Positions 1-9,246 of a DNA stretch of 64,000 nucleotides are shown here, one piece after another. The stretch is from Moelleriella libera RCEF 2490. Taxonomy: Eukaryota > Ascomycota > Sordariomycetes > Hypocreales > Clavicipitaceae. Positions within the stretch are counted from its first letter, which is position 1. Every line of letters begins with the position of its first letter. The notes beneath the pieces were generated by a model. The model saw only the letters and a program-made list of their open reading frames with translations. It was not told the DNA's origin and ran no database searches. The translations under genes and the position numbers were made by a program. Location of the stretch: positions 591,311 through 655,310 of the forward strand of contig AZGY01000015.1 of assembly GCA_001636675.1 (NCBI GenBank), given 5' to 3'.

Positions 1-1040
1 TCATTGGCAGATTCCATCTTGCTGTGCGTCCGACGTTGTTGAGTAGCTACTAGGTAAGGTAGGTAGTTAGATGTTTGGGTAGCTTGGGAGATCGGTGGTG
101 GGTGTTATCACCTTGGAGAGCCGGTGGTTTTAGACCACCTCATGCAGAAAGAAGTTAGGTAGTTACAACCCATTCTTTGCTTTCGAACAACATTTGGATC
201 GCCAGGCAACAGGAAGGTTCGACTAAGCCGACCATAGGTGGGGGTGGGGGGAATCTTGTAGTTCACGCGTCCATTGGCACTATGATTAGAACTTCTTTTT
301 GACAAACAAGAGAAACAAAGCTAAGATATCCCTTTGAAATCAAGAAAATGGATTTGGAAGTTTTGATTTAAGCATTTCGGAAAAAATATGACTGGGCATA
401 GGGTTTTCTTCGGGTCATTGTCGGCAGTATGTAATTTTGGTCGGGTGAGTTGCACAACACGGCCCCTCCCCCCGCCCCGTAAGGTTAGCTTTCGGGCACA
501 CACAACACAGCGAATTTCAGGGGGAGCGGGGCCCAAAGTTATTGCTTCTAGCGGGAGGTCAGAAGCCATGCGCTGGCTCAAAGTTCAACGTTTTATGACG
601 CCATGCGCAAGCGAACCCTACGTCAGTGGACCCTGAAGCCATTGTATCGCCAAAAGCTTCGGCACGGAGCGTGTGGTCTCTGCGCGCGGCGCCATGTCCA
701 AGAAGTGACTTTGCCAAGAGATAGGCTCGTCGGTCCGTGCAAACACGCGGAATCTTTGCGTCGTTGCGCGGCAATCCATTCTCGATATGCCTGTTCACTA
801 TTATTTTCTTACGCCATCGTACTTCGATATCGATAAACGTCAGGAAACCCCACCATTAGCGTCAACTTGCGTACCCCTCCATCCCGCCTGGTTCGTATTG
901 CATCCTCAATGTGTCAGCCACCTTCGTAGGTTTTGATTTGAATCATGCAAAAGTAATTTTTTTTATCTAGAAACCATTTCTCGGCGTTGTCTTCCCGACC
1001 ATTGCGATCTGACGATACCCGAAAGTGAATACAGCAACAG
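1..1040. other. Intergenic, left edge
   Basis: No ORF here has family resemblance, a credible start context, or splice sites; the short ORFs on both strands overlap each other. The stretch holds a C-run-rich segment near 460-480 and presumably the promoter and 5' leader of the NECAP-like gene that starts at 1041. Confidence 0.6.
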
Positions 1041-1817
1041 ATGGACCTCCTAGACCCTGCTACTGGCCGGCCGCTTCCTAGCGATGCCATCCAGCGTGTC
1101 CTTTTCATAGGCAACGCTGTCCACGTCTACAATATTCCTCCATTGTCGTCGATGAAGGGCCACACAGCATCCACGTGGACAGCCGATCCGGCTCGCCATA
1201 TATTCACTGCACGCCTGCGAGTCGTCGAAACCGCCTGTGAGACACCGTCATCTGACGCCAAGCTGAAAGTCGACATTGTTCTGGAAGACGCCTCGAATGG
1301 ACAATTATTTGCCGCTGCGCCGTATTCTGATCGGTCGGCAATCGAGCCCGTGCTAGACAGTAGCAGATTCTTTGCGCTGACGGTCCGCGATCCAAATGGC
1401 AGGAAGGCTGTGCTGGGCATCGGTTTCGAGGAGAGATCCGATGCGTTCGATTTAAGTATTGCGCTCCAGGAAGCGCGGCGAGCGCTTGGCTTGGAAGAGA
1501 CGGAGACCAAGAAGAAAGACGATAAGCAAGAGACCGCGAAAGACTACAGGCTCAAGGAGGGCGAAACGATCACAGTAAATATCGGAAACAAGTCGGGCAG
1601 GAGAAGGCCTCAACAACCCGAGAACGATCCACCGAGAATGTCGGAGACAGCTTCTTTGCAATCCTTTGTGCTATCGCCTCCTCCGAGCGCGACTTCTTCC
1701 AATGAGCAGTCAGGCTTCGCGTTGCCGCTTCCTCCAAGCGCCAGTGATATCAAAAGGAAGCGGCGGTCTTTAAAAGATTTGGGTTTCGATGATGGTCAGT
1801 TTGGAGAGTTTGCGTAA
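1041..1817 (+). CDS. NECAP-like adaptin-ear-binding coat-associated protein
   Basis: A single-exon protein of 258 residues. The N-terminal half (about residues 10-165) matches the NECAP PH-like fold (DUF1681). It includes the VYNIPP strand near residue 30 and a conserved stretch ending in an IGFEERSDAFDL-like segment. The C-terminal third is low-complexity and rich in Ser/Pro/Lys, and the protein ends in FDDGQFGEFA, resembling the acidic phenylalanine motif that NECAPs use to bind AP-1/AP-2 ear domains. Family members act on clathrin-coated vesicles in endocytosis. The ATG at 1041 opens directly into the conserved domain, so the start is secure. No intron is needed. Function is inferred from the family; the domain call is firm. 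Confidence 0.9.
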   Translation: MDLLDPATGRPLPSDAIQRVLFIGNAVHVYNIPPLSSMKGHTASTWTADPARHIFTARLRVVETACETPSSDAKLKVDIVLEDASNGQLFAAAPYSDRSAIEPVLDSSRFFALTVRDPNGRKAVLGIGFEERSDAFDLSIALQEARRALGLEETETKKKDDKQETAKDYRLKEGETITVNIGNKSGRRRPQQPENDPPRMSETASLQSFVLSPPPSATSSNEQSGFALPLPPSASDIKRKRRSLKDLGFDDGQFGEFA

Positions 1818-2076
1818 TTCATGCCTGTATATTCATCTGCTTGGCAGAGCGGTAGGGCGTGTAGATTGTATTGAGAAACCTAGGCATGTTACAAGTGGTT
1901 TCAGATGGCCGCCCGTATCCTCCGTCGAAGACGCGATTTACATGAGCATTTGACGTTGGCTCTCAGGGTCTGTCGCGCACAGGCAACCGGTTTCTGAAAG
2001 AATGCAGCTTGGAGTCCATGAAAGGCAACTATAATTCCGAACTTGAGCCTCCCTTAGACTCCAAGAAGTCTTTGCG

Positions 2077-2709
2077 TCAATTCGCTGGCCACTCGGACGC
2101 TATATCTGGCAGGCTATACCGTCGACTCTTTAGTCTTGCAGGGCAACTGCCCTCGCTCCGACTGCGATTTTGTATGAAGTGATTTGGCTCCGAATGATTT
2201 GGCGGCTCAACGCCGTGTTTCGCCGCGTGACGTCTCACAGTGTCGTCATGTGCATCCTCCGGATCAGGTGACTGGGTGTATGATGCTGGCACTTCTTCTC
2301 CGTATATGTTCGAGGACTCGCTTTGCGGTGCGGAGCCCGCCATGGCTCTGTTTTGGCGCGTTTCGTATAGCGGCCGCACCATGTTTTCAACGCCTTCTGG
2401 GCCTCGGCTGAGCCGCATCATCAGATCTCGAACTTCTCGACTTTTTGCCTCGACGTGTAACTCGCTTAGCCGCACAAACATTGTCTTTTCTTGCTCTGCA
2501 GCATATCTGATCTGACTTCGAAGAATACCAATCTGTCTTCGTGCCTGTCTTTTGACTCGTCGCGACTCCCCGTGGATCGACGTGTCTTCGGCCTTATGAT
2601 ATGCGCTAAACAAGCCATATAAATGATTGCTATGTGATTGAATAGCTGCGTTGAGATAGATTCTTTCCGTATGGATCTCCTCCCGGGCTCGAGGCCGAAA
2701 CAAAGACAT
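2077..2709 (-). CDS. Hypothetical protein, possible 3' exon of a longer gene
   Basis: The open frame extends up to 2805, but its first codon there is TTG; the first ATG in frame is at 2709 and gives 210 residues. The protein is hydrophilic, with a helical Arg/Glu-rich middle (residues about 40-110, possibly coiled coil) and a Ser/Pro-rich tail ending near residues SLPDIASEWPAN. No family is recognised. The frame stays open upstream of the ATG, and a second open frame lies on the same strand at 2979-3464. The true gene may therefore have an upstream exon joined by an intron around 2770-3100, but I could not fix the splice sites. Confidence 0.5.
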   Translation of the reverse strand: MSLFRPRAREEIHTERIYLNAAIQSHSNHLYGLFSAYHKAEDTSIHGESRRVKRQARRQIGILRSQIRYAAEQEKTMFVRLSELHVEAKSREVRDLMMRLSRGPEGVENMVRPLYETRQNRAMAGSAPQSESSNIYGEEVPASYTQSPDPEDAHDDTVRRHAAKHGVEPPNHSEPNHFIQNRSRSEGSCPARLKSRRYSLPDIASEWPAN

Positions 2710-2978
2710 GTGTTCAGGGGCTTTCCGAGAACCGCCTACATGTACTGAGGTCGACACGAATCCCGGGATGCATGTGTCTCCTGTGTTTTTTTTTTTCGAT
2801 GCCAAAAGTACGTCTTCGTGCTCTCAGGTAAGAGTATGCAGGATATTCGCTCCATCCGAAAGCGACCAGGTGCTGGTACCATGTTCCACGGTTGGTCACC
2901 CTTTCTGTTTCCCCCTGAAGAATATGACTTTTTTTCTTTTTAAAATCTTGCCTGTAAATGCTTTGGATCTAGACTTCC

Positions 2979-3464
2979 TTAGTCCCATCCCAACATGTCT
3001 GTGCGTAAAGATTTGCAGGATACACATATGTCGTCCTCTGGCGCCGATGCACGCGTCAGAAACCTGACGGAAGCTTGTGGGCAGAGTGGATGGCATCGTA
3101 TCTCGAGCAGACTTGTGACGGTTCGTAAAAAAGCCATGGTGCCGAGTTCCGGGTAACTTGACTCGTCAAATTGGCTCGTGCACAGCTGAAAGAGGCTATG
3201 CTTCCGTGAGCGTCGTTGGGTCATACGGGATGTGACGTCGGGAAGGGCAAGAACGTCGGCTTGTAAATCGGACGTCGATCTTACCGGCTCGCTTACCACT
3301 GCCCGCTCGGGAATAATGACTGACGTGCTTGGTATTGTGTCTTTGTCTTGAATGCAGCCACAACACATGAAATCCAGATCATGATCTCTGAGATGCCAAA
3401 TCATTCCCTGTCCATGCTCCATGACCAGACAGCCCCATAAAACCACAATTTGCCGCCGAAACAA
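2979..3464 (-). other. Open frame, possible upstream exon of the 2077-2709 gene
   Basis: A 161-codon open frame on the minus strand lies between the hypothetical gene and the radical SAM gene. It has several internal Met codons and a mixed composition with four Cys in the first third. No domain is recognised. It could be a separate small gene, the 5' exon of the neighbouring hypothetical protein, or chance. It is listed because it shares strand with the gene just downstream and no other gene explains the interval. Confidence 0.22.
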
Positions 3465-3517
3465 TCTAAAAGTAGAGCGATGTCTTGCATGAGGGCTGGC
3501 GGAGAACCGCTGCGGTT

Positions 3518-4735
3518 TCAGATGGCGAAACCTTCGTGCTTAGGTGGCTCGTGAAATCTCCAAATGCCAGCAGATTCTGCAGCGCATCGTACAGTGGAGA
3601 CCTCTTCAGCAGTCACGGTGCGATTGAGATCCGCGTAGCGAACTTCTTCGGTGCAATGGCCTACCTTGGGACGTCTCTTCTGCCCGACGTGAGCATCGGG
3701 CCGATACTGCTCCATGATGTTGACGAAGCTGTCCCGGGAAACTTCTGAGGCTATCCACTTCATTATTTCGGAACCCTCAGCCTCCTTTCCCGGCATGACA
3801 AGATGACGGATCAACAGTCCACTTTTGGCAAGGCCGTCAGGTGTAAAGCACAGATCGCCCACTTGACGATGCATTGACTTGATGCTCTCCTTGGCCGTAT
3901 TGACATAATGGTCAGCCTTGAGCAGGCGTTTCGCCGTGTTAGTGTTCCACACCTTGAAGTCGGCCAAGTAGATATCGACGAGCCCCTCCATTAGCTCAAG
4001 GGAAGCAGACGAGTCAAAGCTGGACGTGTTGTAGACAATAGGGACCGCCAGCCCTAACTGCTTAGCATGCAGAATGCTCAACGCCACTTGCGGCACCACG
4101 TGTTCCGGCGTCACGATGTTGATATTGTGTACATTGCCCACGCGTTGCAGTTTCAAGTACCACTCGCCAAGCTCTTCGGGGGTGAGATCCATGCCGTTGC
4201 GTTGATGCGATATGTCAAAATTCTGGCAAAAGACACACCGCAGATTGCAGCCGCTCATGAACACAGCTCCGCTGCCATTGTAGCCTTGTATACAGGTTTC
4301 TTTTACGAGCAAATGATTAACGTTGGTCCGCCAGATGACTGTCGTTTGATTGGTGTGAGTGGGCTAGCGGAGGGGAGGAGGGTGGAAAGGCGAGGGCGAG
4401 GAAGAGCTGGCGCAGTAGGAAGAGAGTAACGTGCCTTCGCCGAAGTGTGGCGCTATGACATTGACCTTGACTTTGCTACCAATGAGACACATTCCGGTTG
4501 TCTCGTAGCGGTTGACTCCGCAGAGTCGGGGACAGAGATTGCAGTTGCGAAGATGAGCATAGGCCAGTGATCGTTTCTTCGCCTCATCCCGCGAGCTTAG
4601 CCTGTGGTATCTTGGGATATAATCATCAAGCAAGAAAGGAGGTGCCAGATGCAGGCGTCGATGTGGCGACGAGGCATTGAGACGCCGAAGGCCGAGTCTT
4701 GCAGCATTGAAAGCCACATTCATGGTCTCGAGCAA
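3518..4735 (-). CDS. PflX-type radical SAM protein (pyruvate formate-lyase-activating-like), two exons
   Basis: Exon 1 is 4735-4435 and exon 2 is 4299-3518, giving 360 residues. The intron (4434-4300, 135 nt) begins with GC, not GT: donor AAG|GCACGT, acceptor AAAAG. This join restores HFGEETCIQG, the family-typical junction, and keeps frame (301 + 782 nt). Residues about 64-84 carry the N-terminal Cys pattern of COG1313/PflX (C65, C68, C72, C83; CNLCPRLCGVNR). The radical SAM 4Fe-4S motif CX3CX2C is at C118, C122 and C125. The first 35 residues are rich in Arg, Ala and Leu with one acid, resembling a mitochondrial presequence. PflX proteins are mostly prokaryotic and their substrate is unknown, so an ancient transfer is plausible. 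No glycyl-radical enzyme gene is present nearby. Confidence 0.85.
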
Positions 4736-5448
4736 GAGCGTTCATGTTGAGCTCTATTGTCGACGTTGGATCCAAGAATAAGTGTGGCCACTCGCGTTGG
4801 GTTTAGTGCATGTTGGACAATGGGAAGCGCTGCGAAGTGAGCCTCAGTGGGGTCCGCTTGCCCGTAAGCCTGTTTTCTTAGTGCTAATCTAGCGCTTTGG
4901 CTGATAGTACAGCCGCGCGGTTGGCGGGCCCCCTTCCCAGGGAATTGATAGGAGTAGTGATCCAACGACGAGATGAAGAGCCATCTTGCCCACTATTCTG
5001 GTGAACTTTTGTCGTCTGAACATCAGCAGTTCCCCAGATAATTTGCATCCTCCCCAGGCTGTTAGAAGCGGAGAAGGCGACGGAAGTCGTTCGGTCAAAT
5101 GGCAAAACACTGTGTGGCTGCGCCAGGCAGATGATTGCGGCGGCGTCAGGGGCCAGCAAAAACATGGACGACCAGACAGACACAAGGGGGCCAACGTCCC
5201 AATGAATTCTACTATCTGCCGACACCTAAGCGTGGCTCTTTGCTTTTACCGGTGTGTTGGGCCGGCGGCTGTCCTCCCCATGACCAAGCCTCCGATTCAG
5301 GTCCAACGGGAAACGCAACACGCCATCTGATTCGGACGCAATGTACCAGAATCAGATAGTCTCTCCATCTTCATGCAAATTCTTCGCCTCCCGGCCAACA
5401 CCGCGCAGCACAATACGATTCGCATCTCGCACGGCAACTCTGACGTGA
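4736..5448. other. Intergenic between radical SAM and aldolase genes
   Basis: Several short ORFs occur on both strands and shadow each other; none shows a domain or reliable start. The stretch should contain the promoter of the radical SAM gene (left side) and the 3' end region of the aldolase gene (right side). No copy of the GGAGGAGCTC motif found in the neighbouring divergent promoters was seen here. Confidence 0.5.
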
Positions 5449-6249
5449 TCAAGAACGAGCGATCTCGAACTCTCGGATATACCAATTCTGGATCGCCTTG
5501 GTGTCCCCTGTAACAGCAACGGAATCATACCTTTCCCTCGCCTGTTTCGCCATCGCACCGTCATTGACCATGCGCCCGACCCACTTGCCATGCCTGCGAG
5601 CTGCAGCAACGATCTTATCAATGGCTTCAGTGAATTCTGGTTCGTCTCCTCTCGCGGGCACATATCCCAGAAGAGACTGAGCAAGATCATTGGGACCGAT
5701 GAAGACGAGGTCTACACCAGGCACGGCACATATGGCGTCTACGTTATCGACACCAGCGCGCGTTTCGATTTGGATCATGGTCAGGATAGTCTCGTTGGCC
5801 GACTTCATGTATTCTGGCGTTGCCAACCCGTGTCCGATGGCAGGAAATGCGGAACCCTGGCCTCGAACACCCTGAGGCGGAAATTTGGCAGACTGTACAA
5901 TCTGCTGAGCCTCATCCGCGTTGTTGATCTGCGGCACCATGATCCCATGCGCTCCCGTATCCAGAGCACGTTTGATGATGTCGTGGGCAGGTCCACGAAT
6001 GCGGATGATCGGTGAAACACCAAGAGCCGCAATAGCAGCAACAGAGTTGTGCATGGAATCATCACCGATGTGTCCATGCTCGCAGTCCAGAATAACACCA
6101 TCGAGACCGGTCAATGCGACGATCTGGGCTTGCCGCACAGAGGGGATGGCCACGAATGTCATCAGCGGATACTCCGCGGCTTTGATCTTGTTCAGCAGTC
6201 TCAGTCGAGGATTTCTGATGGTGGTTGTGAAGGCTGTAGGGTACTCCAT
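5449..6249 (-). CDS. HpcH/HpaI-family aldolase
   Basis: A single-exon protein of 266 residues when started at the ATG at 6249; the open frame runs a few codons further upstream but only to a GTG. It is a metal-dependent class II aldolase of the HpcH/HpaI (2,4-dihydroxyhept-2-ene-1,7-dioate aldolase) family. Catalytic and metal-site residues are all visible: His58 in LDCEHGH, Arg85 in RIRGP, Glu162 in QIETRAG and Asp188 in FIGPNDLA. These enzymes reversibly cleave 4-hydroxy-2-oxoacids to pyruvate (or a similar oxoacid) plus an aldehyde. It is divergent from the MFS permease gene, sharing a 647-nt promoter, and I take it to be part of the same catabolic unit. The actual substrate is unknown. 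Confidence 0.92.
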   Translation of the reverse strand: MEYPTAFTTTIRNPRLRLLNKIKAAEYPLMTFVAIPSVRQAQIVALTGLDGVILDCEHGHIGDDSMHNSVAAIAALGVSPIIRIRGPAHDIIKRALDTGAHGIMVPQINNADEAQQIVQSAKFPPQGVRGQGSAFPAIGHGLATPEYMKSANETILTMIQIETRAGVDNVDAICAVPGVDLVFIGPNDLAQSLLGYVPARGDEPEFTEAIDKIVAAARRHGKWVGRMVNDGAMAKQARERYDSVAVTGDTKAIQNWYIREFEIARS

Positions 6250-6460
6250 CTTGTCTGAGAAAGGCACCTACAAAGGAGTAAGACCGTTGACTATTGGCTG
6301 GCTAATACACGGGGCGAAGGGACTATGAAGCTTGTAGGGGTCAATCAATTGTGGAAGAGACAGTTCTTAAACCGTTTGATATGCCAATTAACAATGGGCG
6401 GGGTGGGAGGACGACGGCACAGACCGATATCAGACTTGAACGCGCTCTCATCTCCTGGAG

Positions 6461-6470
6461 GGAGGAGCTC
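6461..6470 (+). promoter_or_regulatory. Candidate cluster regulator site GGAGGAGCTC (copy 1)
   Basis: An exact 10-mer that also occurs at 12203-12212 and, inverted, at 6600-6609 and 12274-12283. It lies about 210 nt upstream of the aldolase ATG. Binding by the cluster's own C2H2 regulator is an inference from position only. Confidence 0.5.
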
Positions 6471-6599
6471 TCCTATCTAACTCCTTGACTTGACGCACAG
6501 ACTAGGATTGGACCGCGAGGAGTCATCATCGGACTCAAACACTGCCATTTCTTTGGAGACCCGGGTTGTGACAGGCTACCGCGGCACGTCGCGTTCTGA

Positions 6600-6609
6600 G
6601 AGCTCCTCC
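6600..6609 (-). promoter_or_regulatory. Candidate cluster regulator site, inverted copy (GAGCTCCTCC)
   Basis: Exact reverse complement of the site at 6461-6470, separated from it by 129 nt. It lies about 290 nt upstream of the MFS permease ATG, so each gene of the divergent pair has its own copy on its own side. Confidence 0.5.
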
Positions 6610-6896
6610 CGAGACGCGGACCCGCAGCTCCGTCCGTATCTCCACGTCCAATCCCATGATACGCCTTCCATGTCGGTCAAGGGCCAGAGGGCTCTCTGGC
6701 CTTGCTATCTCAGGAAGCCTTTGCAGTGTATCAGATACATCTTGAAAAGTCTTAGACTTGAAGTAGAAGTGGTTTTGGGGGCGGCATATTTTCAGATCTG
6801 GTTCGGTCGCATTTCGCAGCTAATTCTGGTGACATGAGCATTGACGAACGCATATCTTGACACCATTCTTGAACGAGCCCGCACATCATATCTGTC

Positions 6897-8432
6897 ATGG
6901 ATTCACACAACGCTCCGAAACTTGCTGGTGATGAGCCACGCAAAGATATGAGCAAAACCGATGACCCTATAACATCGATGCAATTTGAGCAGGGGGCGAG
7001 TGCTCAGCTTCGGATGCCGATTTCTTTGGCGGCCATGTCCGAGACCGATTTGTCTTGTCTAAATCACAAATTACTACGAAAGATTGACTTCAGCATTTTG
7101 CCAGTCATAGGGATTCTTTATATCCTCAACTTCATTGACCGACAAAACCTGGCCGCGGCAAAGCTTCACGGTATCACCGAGGATCTGAACATGACACCAG
7201 AGCAATTCGCCACATCCATTTCTATCCTATTCGTTGGATACTTGCCCTGTCAAATAATCAGCAACTTGATTATTGTCAAACTTCCTCGGCCAGGAATGTA
7301 TATCTGCGGGGCCGTGGTGATTTGGGGTTCTATTTCAGCCGCAACCGCGGCTGTCACGAACTACAGTCAATTATTAGTCGTGCGCGGCATCCTGGGAGTG
7401 GCAGAAGCCGTCTTTTTCCCGGGCGCCATTTATTATCTTTCCGCATGGTATACCAAGACCGAATTGGGCCAGCGCATTGCTGGGCTATACATTGCTCAGC
7501 AAGTCGGAAACGCGTTTGGAGGCTTGTTCGCCGCCGCAATATTTCAACTGGATGGGCTTCATGGCATCGCAGGCTGGAAATGGCTGTTCATCATTGAGGG
7601 CTCGGCTACAGTCGGCATCGGCGTCGTGTGTGCATGCTTCGTACCAGAGTTCCCGTACAATAGCCGCATGCTCTCACAAATCGAGCGGGATCTTGCGGTC
7701 TGGCGCATAGAGTCCGACGCTGGCGCCGCTGAGGGCTCAGAGAAGGCGAACATCCTCAAGGGGTTTTGGCAAGCCCTCACGGATCCCAAGCTCCAGCTTC
7801 TCACACTCTGCAACATGCTCTCGCAGGCTCAGGGATCCATCGCTAACTATTTTCCCAGTCTTGTAGCTGCGCTGAACTTTGGCAGTACAATCAGCTTGAT
7901 CCTCACTGCACCGCCATACATTCTGGCAGGTGCGGTGTATTACGCTCTGATGTGGTACTCGGATCGCAAGAATATCGCATATCCACTTATCATGGGCTGT
8001 ATCTTCATCACAATTCCTCTCTACATTATTTCTATGGCCACGCTGAATACCGGCGCACGATACTTCGCCATGATGATGCTCCCCTTCGCCTCTGTTGGCC
8101 CTCAACTCCTACTGTACAAGACCATCGGCGTGAACCTGCCAAGGCCAGTCTCCAAACGCGCCGTCGCCTCTGCTCTGGTCAATGCCATTGGAGGCACCGC
8201 AAACATCTGGACGTCTTATCTCTATCAGGCACCGCCATACTTTCACGCAGCCTTTGGTGCATTGATCGGCTGCGCGGTCCTGTTTGCGGCCGTCATCACA
8301 GCATATCGTTGGCTTGTCCTGCGGGACAACAGACGCCTCGATTCGGGAGATCCGGAGCAGATTGCGAAGGTCATGAGAGGTGGTGTCACTGAGGAAATGG
8401 TACAGCTCAATTGGCGATACGAGATGTACTGA
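6897..8432 (+). CDS. MFS permease, Dal5/allantoate-type anion:cation symporter
   Basis: A single-exon protein of 511 residues with about 12 hydrophobic helices, an N-terminal cytosolic tail of about 60 residues and a central loop near residues 270-290. The stretch LYILNFIDRQNLAAAK after the first helix, and RGILGVAEAVFFPGAIYYLS in the next helices, are typical of the ACS/Dal5 branch of the major facilitator superfamily. Fungal members import organic acids and nitrogenous acids such as allantoate, ureidosuccinate, nicotinate or biotin-like compounds with protons at the plasma membrane. The gene is divergent from the aldolase and carries the shared 10-mer in its promoter, so I infer that it imports the cluster substrate. 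Exact specificity cannot be read from sequence. Confidence 0.92.
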   Translation: MDSHNAPKLAGDEPRKDMSKTDDPITSMQFEQGASAQLRMPISLAAMSETDLSCLNHKLLRKIDFSILPVIGILYILNFIDRQNLAAAKLHGITEDLNMTPEQFATSISILFVGYLPCQIISNLIIVKLPRPGMYICGAVVIWGSISAATAAVTNYSQLLVVRGILGVAEAVFFPGAIYYLSAWYTKTELGQRIAGLYIAQQVGNAFGGLFAAAIFQLDGLHGIAGWKWLFIIEGSATVGIGVVCACFVPEFPYNSRMLSQIERDLAVWRIESDAGAAEGSEKANILKGFWQALTDPKLQLLTLCNMLSQAQGSIANYFPSLVAALNFGSTISLILTAPPYILAGAVYYALMWYSDRKNIAYPLIMGCIFITIPLYIISMATLNTGARYFAMMMLPFASVGPQLLLYKTIGVNLPRPVSKRAVASALVNAIGGTANIWTSYLYQAPPYFHAAFGALIGCAVLFAAVITAYRWLVLRDNRRLDSGDPEQIAKVMRGGVTEEMVQLNWRYEMY

Positions 8433-9246
8433 TTACAGCTACTGGTCATTTTTCCAGCGTTGGCGAAGACCGACTCAGTGAGGACAGAGGCCTCTTTTGG
8501 AAGTCTTGATTTTTTTCCCCAAACTTATCGGAAATGATCCGGTTCACGCACAGGTGGTGATCAATACTTTTAGTCAGCAGTGGGTGGTACTTGGAACGTC
8601 TTTGCTAGTGATACATCAATGCGTGATTTTACAGACACCATAACTGATATGCGATTGTACAAAGGAAACTGCACCAATCGACTCCTGGCAATGCAACGAT
8701 CACGCGTATCTAAGGTTGGCGGAGCTCGTGGGGTCGTGATAAGTCCCAGCATGTCTATTGGGCCAAATTGGTCATTACATTGCCTACCTGCCTCGCACTT
8801 GCCACAAACGTGCATTCTCCGCGTGTAGCGAATGAAGCCAGTCACAGAGTGCAACCCTGGAGGTCTTTATCCGCTTTCCCAAACTACCTTGACCCGGCTG
8901 TCAACGTGAGGGAGCGCTCCTCCGAACGGAACGAAACTCGGATTGTCAAGACTTCCATTCCGTTGCAGGCCGTCGCTTTCAGACGGCATGAGAAAAGTCG
9001 CATTACATATCATGAAGGGGGGGGGGGGGCTGACTTTCTGCCTGCCGACCTGCCGAGGTAGGAGGGTCTGATTGAATGTGCGCAGATCGGATTTCTTCGT
9101 GAGCTTGACTTGGCGACTTTCGCTGCTGCCACGTGGACACCATGACCATCCGCAAGACTTGCTGTGCCTCGCCATTCGCTGATGAGGGTCATTTCGGGTG
9201 ATGCACCACCGCAATACGCGCTGCTCTGTTGGTCGCCGCAATTGTC
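8433..9246. promoter_or_regulatory. Intergenic, promoter of the C2H2 regulator
   Basis: The interval lies between the permease stop and the regulator ATG. It contains the palindrome GGAGCGCTCC at 8911-8920, extended to GGAGCGCTCCTCC, whose minus strand reads GGAGGAGCGC and so shares an 8-base core with the sites in the two divergent promoters. This could indicate self-regulation. A run of 13 G is at 9017-9029. ORFs here are short and unconvincing. Confidence 0.45.
8908..8923. promoter_or_regulatory. Palindromic site related to the cluster motif
   Basis: The segment GAGGGAGCGCTCCTCC contains a perfect 10-base palindrome and, on the minus strand, the core GGAGGAGC. It is about 325 nt upstream of the regulator ATG. 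The last two bases of the 10-mer differ (GC in place of TC). Confidence 0.35.

Larger units (their letters stand above)
6250..6896. promoter_or_regulatory. Shared divergent promoter, aldolase / MFS permease
   Basis: This 647-nt interval separates two genes transcribed away from each other. It holds the 10-mer GGAGGAGCTC at 6461-6470 and its reverse complement at 6600-6609. The same pair occurs in the divergent promoter at 12051-12595. The arrangement suggests one regulator acting on both gene pairs. No coding ORF of note lies here. Confidence 0.6.

Noticed and set aside
4300..4431. Canonical GT donor (GTTACT) for the radical SAM intron
   Set aside because: It leaves the reading frame out of phase with the only good acceptor and destroys the conserved HFGEE junction; the GC donor 4 bases earlier fixes both.
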